64,000 nucleotides of DNA from Streptomyces sp. NBC_00377. Its GTDB lineage: Bacteria; Actinomycetota; Actinomycetes; Streptomycetales; Streptomycetaceae. The stretch lies in the NCBI RefSeq assembly GCF_036075115.1, contig NZ_CP107958.1, positions 6,386,001-6,450,000 of the forward strand, in the 5' to 3' direction. The translations under genes were made by a program, and so were the position numbers. The notes under the pieces were generated by a model, which saw only the letters and a list, made by a program, of their open reading frames with translations, ran no database searches and had not been told where the DNA came from. Shown piece by piece: positions 49,071-59,389 of this stretch. Within the stretch, counting starts at the first letter, position 1. Each line of letters starts with the position of its first letter.

Positions 49071-49310
49071 CACTGACTCCCCGTGTCTCCCCCGTGACGG
49101 CCCGACCGTGCCGCTGTGTCGCGGGGGAGCGGCAGGTGCGGCCAATGACAGCCATACAGCGTACGCCCGGGGTGTGGCAGCAGATTCACGGGGGGCGCAT
49201 GTGTTCGGCACGACACGTTCACCCGTGGCGGGCGGCCACGCACGGATCCGCGGTCACCCGGTGCCGAGGAGGCCCGGGTGACCGCGGATCGTGGTGCCGT
49301 TCGGAACGGG

Positions 49311-49766
49311 TCAGGCGGAAACCGTTGCCTTGCGCGCGGCGGGTTCCCGCTCGGTCGTCGTACGGCCGGCGAACAGGCGGTCCAGGCCGAGAGCGCCGGA
49401 ACCGGTGAACACCAGCAGCAGGAAGGCCCAGCAGAACATCGCGGAGGCCTCGCCGCCGTTCTGGATCGGCCACAGGGCGCCCTGCTGGTGCACGTCGAAG
49501 TAGGCGTACGCCATGGAGCCCGAGGCCAGGAGCGCGGCGGCCCGGGTGCCGAGCCCCAGCAGCACCAGGCTGCCGCAGACGAGCTGGATCACGGCCGCGT
49601 ACCAGCCGGGCCAGGCGCCGGTGTCGAGCGTGCCGCCGTCGGTGCCCGCGGCGCCGCCGAGGACGCCGAAGAGCGAGGCCGCGCCGTGGCAGGCGAACAG
49701 CAGCCCTACGACGATGCGGAAGAGGCCGACCGCGTACGGCTGTGCGGTGTTGAGGCGAGCGGACAT
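49311..49766 (-). CDS. DoxX-family membrane protein
   Basis: A 151-residue protein with four hydrophobic helices, starting L-F-R-I-V-V-G-L-L-F-A-C-H-G (residues 15-28), a DoxX hallmark. DoxX proteins of actinobacteria belong to membrane oxidoreductase complexes linked to thiol or sulfur redox stress. AAGGAG precedes the ATG. It stands alone, with a long upstream region that contains a good promoter. Confidence 0.9.
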   Translation of the reverse strand: MSARLNTAQPYAVGLFRIVVGLLFACHGAASLFGVLGGAAGTDGGTLDTGAWPGWYAAVIQLVCGSLVLLGLGTRAAALLASGSMAYAYFDVHQQGALWPIQNGGEASAMFCWAFLLLVFTGSGALGLDRLFAGRTTTEREPAARKATVSA

Positions 49767-49855
49767 GGTGGGGGTGCTCCTTCGGTGTCGGTCGGGCCGG
49801 TCCCGGATGGGGCAAGGACCGGTCGGTGGGGGCGGCGGTACCGAATGAGCGACAC

Positions 49856-49885
49856 ACGTTAGGCGGACCCGATCAGTGCTTGCAA
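49856..49885 (-). promoter_or_regulatory. doxX promoter
   Basis: Minus strand TTGCAA (49885-49880), 18 bp, TAACGT (49861-49856), about 90 bp before the start codon. GTTCAAC next to the -35 gives TTGAACTTGCAA, a possible repressor site. Confidence 0.5.
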
Positions 49886-50104
49886 GTTCAACTTTTAGCC
49901 ATGGGGAGGGCGCTCTCCGGGGACCCGTCCGGGGTCCGGCACGGGGTTCGACCTCCCCCGTCGCCGCACGGAGGGAGGCTCCGGTCGCCGCGTCCGCATC
50001 CGAAAGAGTGACCGAATCCACTCCCGCAGCGGGCGCCCGCCGCGCCGGCCCTCGGGCGCGCCACCGCGGCCGTTCCGGAGCCAACCAGCTTGCCTGTGAC
50101 CTTT

Positions 50105-50121
50105 CTTGACGGTCCGTCAAG
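50105..50121. repeat. Perfect palindrome in doxX upstream region
   Basis: CTTGACGGTCCGTCAAG, 8-bp arms on a single central base. It lies 76 bp beyond the stop codon of the PhoD-like gene in the 430-bp gap, which otherwise shows no gene. Operator or short terminator. Confidence 0.5.
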
Positions 50122-50196
50122 TAGTCGGTGGGTGCGCGGACTCACGTCCGGTCCGCCGGTCACCCGGACGTCCTGCGGGTGAGGACGGTCTCTCGC

Positions 50197-51846
<1,650 letters not shown>

Positions 51847-51855
51847 ACGATCACC

Positions 51856-51894
51856 CTCCTCCGTCGCCCCGTACGGTACGGAACGACGGAGGAG
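51856..51894 (-). terminator. Terminator of the HNH nuclease gene
   Basis: CTCCTCCGTCG and CGACGGAGGAG pair perfectly (11 bp) around a 17-nt loop, 30 bp past the nuclease stop. Confidence 0.75.
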
Positions 51895-51924
51895 CGTGGG
51901 GAGATCCGTGCCGTCACGAGTCGG

Positions 51925-52569
51925 TCAGCAGCCCGCGAGGTAGCTGGTGAGCGCGCTCTTCTCGGCGGAGTCCACCGAGAGGCCGTAGTAGTACTTCACC
52001 TGCACCCAGGCGCGGACGTAGGTGCAGCGGTACGAGGTGACCGAGGGCATCCACTCGGCCGGGTCCTGGTCGCTCTTGGACTGGTTCACGTTGTCCGTGA
52101 CGGCGATCAGCTGCGGGCGGGTGACGTCGTTGGCGAAGCCCTGGCGCTGGGCGGTGGTCCAGGCGCTCGCCCCGGAGTCCCAGGCCTCGGCGAGCGGGAC
52201 CAGGTGGTCGATGTCGAGGTCGGAGGCGGCGGTCCAGGTGGCGCCGTCGTAGGGGGAGTACCAGCTGCCGCTGGTGGCGGTGCAGGCGGAGTTGGTGACG
52301 ACGTTCGTACCGTCCCGCTTGAGGATGTACTCACGCGTGTTGCACGTGCCGCTGATGGTGATCCAGGTGGGGAAGAGGTCGCGGTCGTAGCCGGTGCGGT
52401 TCTCGGCCTTGACGGTGAGCGAGGCGAGATAGGTGCGGGCGGTGGCCCCGCTGACCGGGGTGGGGAGGGCGGCGGAGGCGGTCGGGGAGTTGAAAAGCCC
52501 GACCGAGGCTATGAGGCCGGTGAGGGCGGCGAGTATGCTCAACCGTCCACGCGCGTAGAACTTCGACAT
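51925..52569 (-). CDS. Secreted HNH nuclease-like protein (DUF1524)
   Basis: A 214-residue exported protein. Residues 1-33 form a signal peptide ending A-S-A-A. The HNH/DUF1524 core is D-I-D-H-L-V-P-L-A-E-A-W (about 118-129), with N-V-N-Q-S-K-S-D-Q-D-P (about 158-168) providing the N and the K/D residues. Four cysteines in the mature part, one at the very end, could form disulfides. Likely an extracellular nuclease for nutrient scavenging. Divergent from the riboswitch-controlled exporter. Confidence 0.9.
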   Translation of the reverse strand: MSKFYARGRLSILAALTGLIASVGLFNSPTASAALPTPVSGATARTYLASLTVKAENRTGYDRDLFPTWITISGTCNTREYILKRDGTNVVTNSACTATSGSWYSPYDGATWTAASDLDIDHLVPLAEAWDSGASAWTTAQRQGFANDVTRPQLIAVTDNVNQSKSDQDPAEWMPSVTSYRCTYVRAWVQVKYYYGLSVDSAEKSALTSYLAGC

Positions 52570-52708
52570 GCGAACTCCATGGGGGAAGCGGGGTGTTGGA
52601 GCGCGAGCGAGGGAATGCTCGCGGCCTCACGTTGCGGGGAGATGTGCGCCGGGTGAGAAGTTAGTGACGTGTGCATGACACGACAAGGTTTATCGCAGAA
52701 CGATCTCG

Positions 52709-52714
52709 TACCAT
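52709..52714 (+). promoter_or_regulatory. Likely -10 box of the riboswitch transcript
   Basis: TACCAT, placing the start point near 52721, the first base of the riboswitch fold. The -35 region (AAGGTT) is weak. Confidence 0.4.
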
Positions 52715-52721
52715 GGGGAAC

Positions 52722-52828
52722 GCAGAAGGGGAGTAGCTCTTCGCCGGATCGTCGACATACCGCTCAGCTCGTCTGAGCCGGCGCCCGGAGGCAGGCCCGT
52801 CACAGGGTCGGCCGGCGAGACCTTCGGC
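52722..52828 (+). ncRNA. yybP-ykoY (Mn2+) riboswitch
   Basis: Contains the family hallmarks AAGGGGAGTAGC (52726-52737), GTCGACATAC (52751-52760) and GAGACCTTC (52817-52825). The closing stem pairs GCAGAAGG (52722-52729) with CCTTCGGC (52821-52828), with one mismatch. This class senses manganese and raises expression of Mn exporters. The downstream gene is a UPF0016 exporter, which fits exactly. Confidence 0.88.
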
Positions 52829-52851
52829 AAGCAGTGCACATCCGTGCCTCA

Positions 52852-52882
52852 CGGCAGGGATGACATGTGCGCTGCCCTGCCG
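52852..52882 (+). terminator. Riboswitch expression-platform hairpin
   Basis: CGGCAGGG (52852-52859) pairs with CCCTGCCG (52875-52882) after the aptamer, extended by CCT/AGG outside. It could act as the ligand-controlled terminator; the start codon is 75 bp further on. Confidence 0.5.
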
Positions 52883-52956
52883 AGGTGCCTTACCCCCGAA
52901 GTGCTTTCCCGGGCTTCAGGACTCTCGGCGGGGCGGCCCCGACCGATTGAGGAACC

Positions 52957-53538
52957 TTGATCAGCATCACCGTGACGGCGCTCGTCTTCGGCGTCGTCTT
53001 CCTGGCCGAGCTGCCGGACAAGACCGCGCTCGCCGGCCTCGTCCTGGGCACCCGCTACCGCGCCTCGTACGTCTTCGCGGGGGTCGCCGCCGCCTTCGCG
53101 CTGCATGTCGCGCTGGCCGTCGCGGCGGGCAGCGTGCTGACCCTGCTCCCGCAGCAGCTCGTGCAAGCGCTGACCGGCGTCCTGTTCCTGGGTGGCGCGG
53201 CGGTCCTGCTGCTGAAGAAGGACGACGGGGAGGAGGAGGTCAGGCGACCGGAGAACCAGTCCTTCTGGAAGGTTGCGGGTACGGGCTTCATGCTGATCCT
53301 CGTCGCCGAGTTCGGCGATCTCACCCAGATCATGACGGCGAACCTCGCCGCCCGCTACGACGATCCGCTCTCCGTCGGACTGGGGGCGGTGCTGGCCCTG
53401 TGGGCGGTGGCCGGACTCGGCATCGTCGGCGGAAAGGCGCTGATGAAGCGGGTGCCGCTGAAGCTGATCACCAGGATCGCGGCGCTGCTGATGCTGGCGC
53501 TCGGGGTGTGGAGCCTGTGGGAGGCGATCGCCGGCTGA
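52957..53538 (+). CDS. UPF0016 (GDT1/MneA-type) manganese exporter
   Basis: A 193-residue membrane protein with six helices in two homologous halves. Each half carries the family signature, here F-L-A-E-L-P-D-K-T (about residues 15-23) and V-A-E-F-G-D-L-T (about 114-121). The motif E-x-G-D-K-T is altered to E-L-P-D-K-T in the first half. These proteins export Mn2+ (and Ca2+) across the membrane. The start is TTG at 52957 with GAGG 5 nt upstream. Controlled by the manganese riboswitch directly upstream. Confidence 0.9.
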   Translation: MISITVTALVFGVVFLAELPDKTALAGLVLGTRYRASYVFAGVAAAFALHVALAVAAGSVLTLLPQQLVQALTGVLFLGGAAVLLLKKDDGEEEVRRPENQSFWKVAGTGFMLILVAEFGDLTQIMTANLAARYDDPLSVGLGAVLALWAVAGLGIVGGKALMKRVPLKLITRIAALLMLALGVWSLWEAIAG

Positions 53539-53758
53539 GCCCGACGCCCACCCGGCGCGCGGCCCGGTGTCCTGTCCGGCGCCGAGCCCCGCGAGTCCGC
53601 CCGGGCGGTGAACGGCGGGTGAATGCTCTCCTGTGTCCGGGGCCCGGGGTGGCGGTGGACCCGGATTGTTTTGTACCGTGGGGAAACAAAGTGGCTCCCG
53701 CTCGTTTTCCCTGACCGGCGGGCGGGGCCGCCTTGTCCCTTCCTGTCTGGAGTTGCCC

Positions 53759-54406
53759 ATGCCGGTCCTGAACGCCCGCGCCCTCCTGCTCGACATGGAC
53801 GGCACCCTCGTGAACTCCGATGCCGTCGTCGAACGGATCTGGCGGGGCTGGGCCGACACGCACGGACTCGACGGGGACGAGGTCATGAAGGTCGTCCACG
53901 GCCGTCAGGGCCACGCCTCGATGGCCCTGCTGCTGCCGGACCGGCCCGTACACCTGAACCTCGCGGACAACGCGCGGATGCTGGCGGAGGAGACCGCCGA
54001 CATGGACGGCGTCGTGCCGGTGCCCGGCGCGCCGGAGTTCCTCGCCTCGCTGCGGGGCGTTCCGCATGCGCTGGTCACCTCCGCGGACGTCCCGCTGTCC
54101 ACCGCCCGGATGGCCGCGGCGGGACTGGCGCTCCCCGACGTGCGCGTCACGGCGGAGTCGGTCGGCGCGAGCAAGCCGGACCCCGAGGGCTTCCTGAAGG
54201 GCGCGGCCGAGCTGGGGATCGCCCCGGCCGACTGCGTGGTGTTCGAGGACTCCGGCGCGGGCATCGCGGCCGGCCGCGCCGCCGGCATGCGGGTCGTGGG
54301 AGTCGGCCCGCGGGCGGCCGGGCACGGCCCGGACGCGGTGGTCCGGGATCTGCGTCAGGTGCGCGTGGAGACGACGGAATCCGGAGTGCGGATCCACGTG
54401 GCCTGA
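53759..54406 (+). CDS. HAD-superfamily sugar-phosphate phosphatase
   Basis: A 215-residue HAD hydrolase of the beta-phosphoglucomutase-like group. Motif I is L-L-D-M-D-G-T-L-V-N-S (Asp11, Asp13), motif II is V-T-S-A-D, motif III is S-K-P-D-P-E-G-F, and motif IV is V-F-E-D-S-G-A-G. It probably dephosphorylates a sugar or glycerol phosphate. The ATG at 53759 has GGAG upstream; the longer open frame to 53633 has no start signal. Confidence 0.9.
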   Translation: MPVLNARALLLDMDGTLVNSDAVVERIWRGWADTHGLDGDEVMKVVHGRQGHASMALLLPDRPVHLNLADNARMLAEETADMDGVVPVPGAPEFLASLRGVPHALVTSADVPLSTARMAAAGLALPDVRVTAESVGASKPDPEGFLKGAAELGIAPADCVVFEDSGAGIAAGRAAGMRVVGVGPRAAGHGPDAVVRDLRQVRVETTESGVRIHVA

Positions 54407-54604
54407 ATCGGGACGGCTCCGCGGTTCATGGCCCCGGTCCCGAGCCCGGTCCTGGTACGGGGCCGGTCCTGGTGGAGGAGCGGGTCCGGGTTGGTGCGGG
54501 GCCGGTCCGGAGGTGACGGCGGAGCGACGGGCTCCCGGCGCGGTGCGCCCTCACCGGCCCGCCCGGGTTCCTCCGGCCGGGCCGGGTGCCTGGCGGCGCG
54601 GGGG

Positions 54605-55828
54605 TCACGGTTGCTGCGTTTCCGACTCCAGGCGGGCCCGGGTCAGCTGCCCGTACACGCCCATGCCGTCCTCCGTCGTGCCGCGGGACCACTGGTAGTT
54701 GCGCAGCGCGTCCTCCACCTCGCCGGTGAAGGAGCCGTCGGCCTGACCGTTGTAGAGGAACAACTGGTGCAGGCGCTGCTGGAGTTCGGTCACCTCGGCG
54801 CCCTTGTCGCCACGCCGCAGGACGACCACCTCGGTGGAGTCGTCCTGGTTGGCCGCGCCGTTCCCGGGCGCCAGGGAGCCGGTCACCCGGGCGGTCGGCG
54901 TGGCCGTGGGACCGGCCTCGGCCGACGGGGACGCCGAGGGCGAGGCGCTGGTCCTTGACGCGGAGGGCGACGGGCTCTCGCTCTCGGAGGGCGACGGCGA
55001 GTCCTCGGAGGCCGACGGGGACGCGGAGCGGCTCGCCGTGACGGAGGCCGAGGGCGCGCTGGTCGAGGCGTCGGGCACGGCCGCCCGCACGTCCTCGGGA
55101 GCGGCCCCGTCACGCGTCGGCTTCTCGTAGGTGAACAGCCCGGAGGCGAATCCCGCCGCCGCCACCACGGCCACGGCGGCGGCGGTCGCCGCGACCAGCA
55201 GGGTGCGACGGCGGCGCGGGCGGTGCGGTTCCTCGTCGTCCGGGTGGACCGCGCCGGCGTCCGCCGCCTCGAACAGGCTCAGGTCGGTGGTGCTGGGCTC
55301 GCAGGCGGACCGTGTCAGGGGAGTGGGCAGCGCCGCCGTCATGTCCGGCGCCGGCCCGGCGGGTTCCACGGCACGCAGCGGCATCGTCGCGTCGGCCGGA
55401 GCGGACGGCCCGTGAGGCATGGGCCGAGCGGCCGGCCCGGTCGGAACGACAGGCAGCGGCATGGTCACGTCGGCCGCGCCGGCGGAACCCCCCGCCGCAC
55501 CCTCGGACCGGTCAGCGAACTCACCGGCGGGCCCGCTGCCGAAGGCGCCCCCGGGCGTACCGGCGGGCCCGCCCGTGAAGTCGCCCCCGGCAGCACCACC
55601 GGGCTCGCTTCCCGGCTCGTTCCCGAACTCGACGTAGGGGCGTATCCGCAACGGATCGAAGTCCTCCGCGGCTGCCGCCTCCGTCGTGCGCGTGTCGCGC
55701 AGGTTCTCGGAGGCGCGCCGGGCGCAGGCGCAGGACGGGGTGTTGTCGAGCGCGCGGAGCGCCCCGCACTCCGGGCACGGCAGTCCCTGCTGCCCCGAGT
55801 GCCCCTGGTGCCCCGTCGGATCGATCAC
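54605..55828 (-). CDS. Zinc-ribbon membrane protein with C-terminal peptidoglycan-binding domain
   Basis: A 407-residue protein. Order: a cysteine zinc ribbon C-P-E-C-G-A-L-R and C-A-C-A (about residues 18-36), a long glycine/proline-rich cytosolic stretch with two T-M-P-L repeats, one membrane helix (about 209-230), an external serine/proline linker, and a PG_binding_1-like domain at the end (V-L-R-R-G-D-K-G-A-E-V-T-E-L-Q-Q-R-L). It links cytosol to wall. The GTG at 55828 has GGGGAGGGG 8 nt upstream; the ATG at 55846 lies within that site. The T-M-P-L repeats resemble phosphothreonine-type motifs of other Streptomyces envelope proteins. Confidence 0.8.
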   Translation of the reverse strand: MIDPTGHQGHSGQQGLPCPECGALRALDNTPSCACARRASENLRDTRTTEAAAAEDFDPLRIRPYVEFGNEPGSEPGGAAGGDFTGGPAGTPGGAFGSGPAGEFADRSEGAAGGSAGAADVTMPLPVVPTGPAARPMPHGPSAPADATMPLRAVEPAGPAPDMTAALPTPLTRSACEPSTTDLSLFEAADAGAVHPDDEEPHRPRRRRTLLVAATAAAVAVVAAAGFASGLFTYEKPTRDGAAPEDVRAAVPDASTSAPSASVTASRSASPSASEDSPSPSESESPSPSASRTSASPSASPSAEAGPTATPTARVTGSLAPGNGAANQDDSTEVVVLRRGDKGAEVTELQQRLHQLFLYNGQADGSFTGEVEDALRNYQWSRGTTEDGMGVYGQLTRARLESETQQP

Positions 55829-55999
55829 GTGTTCGCCCCTCCCCATTCAAACTCCAGAGATTATGCAGATCCTTCACACGCCCCGCCGCCCGGGACCCCG
55901 GAATGTCGGATTCCGTCAAGAACGCAACAGGACTCAAGAGGCCATAACGGGTCACACCAATCACGATGGGAAGGGTCACCAGAGCCTCAGGAGGCATCC

Positions 56000-58039
56000 A
56001 TGGTCTTGGACGCGCACAGCAGGACGGCGGATCCACGTGAGGAACACGTGTCCGGAAACGTCCTCGTCTCGATCGGCGCCCTGCTGCTCGGCATGCTGCT
56101 CGCCGCCCTGGACCAGACGATCGTGTCGACCGCCCTGCCCACGATCGTCAGCGAACTCGGTGGTATGGAGCACCTGTCGTGGGTGGTCACCGCCTACCTG
56201 CTGGCGTCCACGGCCGCGACCCCGCTGTGGGGCAAACTCGGTGACCAGTACGGGCGGAAGAAGCTGTTCCAGACCGCGATCGTCATCTTCCTGATCGGTT
56301 CGGCGCTGTGCGGAATGGCGCAAAACATGCCGCAGCTGATCGCCTTCCGAGCGGTCCAGGGCCTGGGCGGCGGCGGGTTGCTGGTGTTGTCGATGGCGAT
56401 CGTCGGCGATATCGTCCCGCCGCGCGACCGCGGCCGCTACCAGGGCCTGTTCGGTGCGGTGTTCGGGGCGACCAGTGTCCTCGGGCCGCTGCTGGGCGGT
56501 CTGTTCACCGAGCACCTGAGCTGGCGCTGGGTCTTCTACGTCAACCTGCCCGTCGGCGTCGTCGCCCTCGCCGTCATCGCGACGGTCCTGCACATCCCCC
56601 ACAGGTCCACCCGGCACGTCATCGACTACCTCGGCACCTTCCTCATCGCCGCCGTCGCCACCTGCCTGGTCCTGGTGGCGTCCCTCGGCGGCACCACCTG
56701 GGACTGGGGCTCGCCGCAGATCATCGGCCTGGCGCTGCTGGGCGTGCTCCTGGCCGTGGCGTTCGTGGCCGTGGAGCGGCGGGCGGCCGAACCGGTGCTC
56801 CCGCTCAAGCTGTTCCGCATCCGCACCTTCACCCTCTCCGCCGTGATCAGCTTCATCGTGGGCTTCGCGATGTTCGGCGCGATGACGTACCTGCCGACCT
56901 TCCTCCAGGTGGTGCAGGGCGTCTCGCCGACCCTGTCCGGCGTGCACATGCTGCCGATGGTGGCGGGCCTGCTCCTGTCGTCCACCGTCTCCGGACAGAT
57001 CGTCAGCCGCACCGGCCGCTGGAAGGTCTTCCCGATCGCGGGCACCGCCGTCACCACCGTGGGCCTGCTCCTCCTGCACCGGCTCGACGAGCACAGCTCG
57101 ACAGGCGTGATGAGCGCCTGCTTCTTCGTCTTCGGGCTCGGCCTCGGCCTGGTCATGCAGGTACTGGTGCTGATCGTGCAGAACGCCGTCGCGTACGAGG
57201 ATCTGGGCGTCGCCACCTCCGGCGCGACCTTCTTCCGCTCGATCGGGGCCTCCTTCGGCGTCGCGATCTTCGGAACGGTCTTCTCGGGCCGCCTCGGCGA
57301 CAAGCTCACGGACGCCTTCCGGGGCGTGCAGCTCCCGTCCGGGGTCTCGGTGCAGGGCCTCGAGTCCGACCCGCGCGGCATCGCCGAACTGCCGTCCGAC
57401 CTGCGGCCGCAGGCCCTGCACGCGTACGCGTCCGCCATCACCGACGTCTTCCTGTACGCCGCGCCCGTCGCCCTCGTCGGCTTCGTCCTGGCGTGGTTCC
57501 TCAAGGAGGACCCGCTGCGCGGCTCGGTCACCGCGCCCGACGTGACGGAGACCCTCGCGAGCAATCCGGTGCAACGGTCCTCGTACGACGAGGTGTGCCG
57601 GGCGCTGTCCGTCCTGGGCACCCGCGAGGGCCGCCGCGAGGTCTACCGGAAGATCGCCGCCCGGGCCGGCCAGGACCTGCATCCGGCGTCGAGCTGGCTG
57701 CTGCTGCGGATCAAACGCTGCGGCAGTGTCGAGCCGGCGACGCTGGCCGAGCGCACCACCGTCCCGCTACCGGTGATCCTCGAGGCCGTCCGCCAGATCG
57801 AGGGCCGCGGGCTCGCCGTGCGCGAGGGCCTCGACATGATGCTGACCGACGAGGGCCGCGAGGTCGCCGAACAGCTCGCCGAGGTCCGCGAGGCGTCGCT
57901 GGCCGAACTGCTCGGCGACTGGTGGGGCCCGGACCGGCCCACCGACCTGGTCCAGCTCGTCAAGGAGCTGAACAGCGAGCTGTGCGGCTCGGACCGGGAA
58001 CAGCCGCACGACGAGCCGACGGTGACGAAGCTCAGCTGA
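56000..58039 (+). CDS. MFS DHA2 exporter fused to a MarR-like winged helix
   Basis: A 679-residue protein. Residues about 20-510 form a 14-helix DHA2 multidrug exporter (A-A-L-D-Q-T-I-V-S-T-A-L-P in helix 1, G-K-L-G-D-Q-Y-G-R-K-K in loop 2-3). After the last helix, residues about 525-655 form a soluble winged-helix domain of the MarR type (S-S-W-L-L-L-R-I-K, V-P-L-P-V-I-L-E-A-V-R-Q-I-E-G-R-G-L-A-V and L-T-D-E-G-R-E-V). Normal exporters end near 500-530 residues. GGAGG precedes the ATG. The gene overlaps the convergent GNAT gene by 8 bp. Confidence 0.92.
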   Translation: MVLDAHSRTADPREEHVSGNVLVSIGALLLGMLLAALDQTIVSTALPTIVSELGGMEHLSWVVTAYLLASTAATPLWGKLGDQYGRKKLFQTAIVIFLIGSALCGMAQNMPQLIAFRAVQGLGGGGLLVLSMAIVGDIVPPRDRGRYQGLFGAVFGATSVLGPLLGGLFTEHLSWRWVFYVNLPVGVVALAVIATVLHIPHRSTRHVIDYLGTFLIAAVATCLVLVASLGGTTWDWGSPQIIGLALLGVLLAVAFVAVERRAAEPVLPLKLFRIRTFTLSAVISFIVGFAMFGAMTYLPTFLQVVQGVSPTLSGVHMLPMVAGLLLSSTVSGQIVSRTGRWKVFPIAGTAVTTVGLLLLHRLDEHSSTGVMSACFFVFGLGLGLVMQVLVLIVQNAVAYEDLGVATSGATFFRSIGASFGVAIFGTVFSGRLGDKLTDAFRGVQLPSGVSVQGLESDPRGIAELPSDLRPQALHAYASAITDVFLYAAPVALVGFVLAWFLKEDPLRGSVTAPDVTETLASNPVQRSSYDEVCRALSVLGTREGRREVYRKIAARAGQDLHPASSWLLLRIKRCGSVEPATLAERTTVPLPVILEAVRQIEGRGLAVREGLDMMLTDEGREVAEQLAEVREASLAELLGDWWGPDRPTDLVQLVKELNSELCGSDREQPHDEPTVTKLS

Positions 58040-58535
58040 GCTCCCTGCGGAACCAGTGCTCGGCGTACGGGTCCGTGTTGTGCGGCCCCGTCTCCGTGTA
58101 ACCCAGCCGGGCGTACAGGGCGCGCGCCTCGACCAGGTCGCCGCGGGTGTCGAGGATCATCCGGACGGCGCCCAGCGAGCGGGCGGCCTCCTCGGCGGCC
58201 CGGACGAGGAGCGCCGCGCCTCCCCTGCCGCGCAGCCCCTCCCGGACGAACACCCGGGTGAGCTCGGCCGTCGTCGCGTCCAGCAGCCGTACGCCCGCCG
58301 TGCCGGCCGGCTCGCCGCCGTACCGTCCGACGAGCAACTGCCCTCCGGGTGGGGCGAGTTCGGTGCCCCCGTCGGCGGCGATCCCCCGCTCCAGCTCGCC
58401 CGGGTCGCTCCTGCGTCCCTCATGCAGCAGGTAGTAGCGGTCGCTGACCTCGGTGTAGTACGCCCGCCAGAGCGCGAGGGCGTCCGGGGCGTCGAAGGGT
58501 TCGGCGGTGATGGTCCAGATCGGCGACGTCGTCAT
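58032..58535 (-). CDS. GNAT-family N-acetyltransferase
   Basis: A 167-residue acetyltransferase. The acetyl-CoA loop is V-F-V-R-E-G-L-R-G-R-G-G-A-A-L-L (about residues 88-103), and the end reads L-G-Y-T-E-T-G, as in small-molecule GNATs. The acceptor is unknown. Start M-T-T-S-P-I at 58535 is chosen; ATG 58544 is three codons earlier, and neither has a good ribosome site. Its 3' end overlaps the MFS gene. Confidence 0.85.
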   Translation of the reverse strand: MTTSPIWTITAEPFDAPDALALWRAYYTEVSDRYYLLHEGRRSDPGELERGIAADGGTELAPPGGQLLVGRYGGEPAGTAGVRLLDATTAELTRVFVREGLRGRGGAALLVRAAEEAARSLGAVRMILDTRGDLVEARALYARLGYTETGPHNTDPYAEHWFRRELS

Positions 58536-58673
58536 GCGCGACATTGTCCGAAGGCGGCGCGGCCGACACGCAACCGATTAAGTGCGGAGGATACCGCAGC
58601 CGTTTGGAGCGGACCTTCCGGGCAACCCGATGCAAGAACCGGCCCGTGGGGCCGACACACCGGAAGGCAAGGC

Positions 58674-59384
58674 ATGTCCACAGGAGTGATCATCGCTCTG
58701 ATCGTGGTCGTGGCGGCCGTCATCGCCGTCGCGGTCGTCCTGGCCGTGCGGGCCCGCGGCTCGCACGGCGGACACGGTCTGAAGCGCCGCTTCGGACCCG
58801 AGTACGACCGGGCCGTCGCCCGCCACGACGGGGACGTCAAGGCCGCCGAGCGGGAGCTCGACACCCTCGTGGAGCGGCACGGCGGGCTCCGCGAGCGGCC
58901 GCTGGAGCCCGCCGAGCGCGAGCGGTTCGAGGCCCGCTGGACCGCGGCTCAGGAGCGGTTCGTCGACTCGCCCCAGGAGGCGGTCATGGAGGCGGACCAG
59001 CTGCTCGCGGAAGTGGCGGGCGCCCGGGGCTTCCCGGACGGCGGCCAGTACGAGGAGCAGCTCGGCGCACTCTCCGTCCACCACCCGCACCACGTCCACG
59101 GCTACCGGCGCGTCCACCGGGTCGCCCGGGTCGGCGCGAACGGCGCCGCGACGCGCGACGCGCACACGCCCGGCACAGGTGAGGGCCGTGCTCCCGGCAC
59201 GGAGGACATGCGGTCCGCCATGGTCGAGGCCCGTGCCCTCTTCGACGACCTCCTCGGCCACACCGACCACGACACCGGCCGCCGGCGCGCGCAGGAGCAC
59301 CGGCAGCCCGTGAGCCAGGACGGCTCCCGCTCCGGTCACCACCTGCCCCGGGGCTTCCACCGGCACCAGGCGAAGGAGGGCTGA
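58674..59384 (+). CDS. Membrane-anchored protein, unknown function (pair member 1)
   Basis: A 236-residue protein with an N-terminal membrane helix (residues 4-25) and a soluble, charged remainder. A helical block R-F-V-D-S-P-Q-E-A-V-M-E-A-D-Q-L-L (about 94-110) recurs in the next gene. The tail is histidine- and arginine-rich. No catalytic motif. GGAAGG precedes the ATG; the second gene starts 5 bp after its stop. Confidence 0.8.
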   Translation: MSTGVIIALIVVVAAVIAVAVVLAVRARGSHGGHGLKRRFGPEYDRAVARHDGDVKAAERELDTLVERHGGLRERPLEPAERERFEARWTAAQERFVDSPQEAVMEADQLLAEVAGARGFPDGGQYEEQLGALSVHHPHHVHGYRRVHRVARVGANGAATRDAHTPGTGEGRAPGTEDMRSAMVEARALFDDLLGHTDHDTGRRRAQEHRQPVSQDGSRSGHHLPRGFHRHQAKEG

Positions 59385-59389
59385 CCGCG

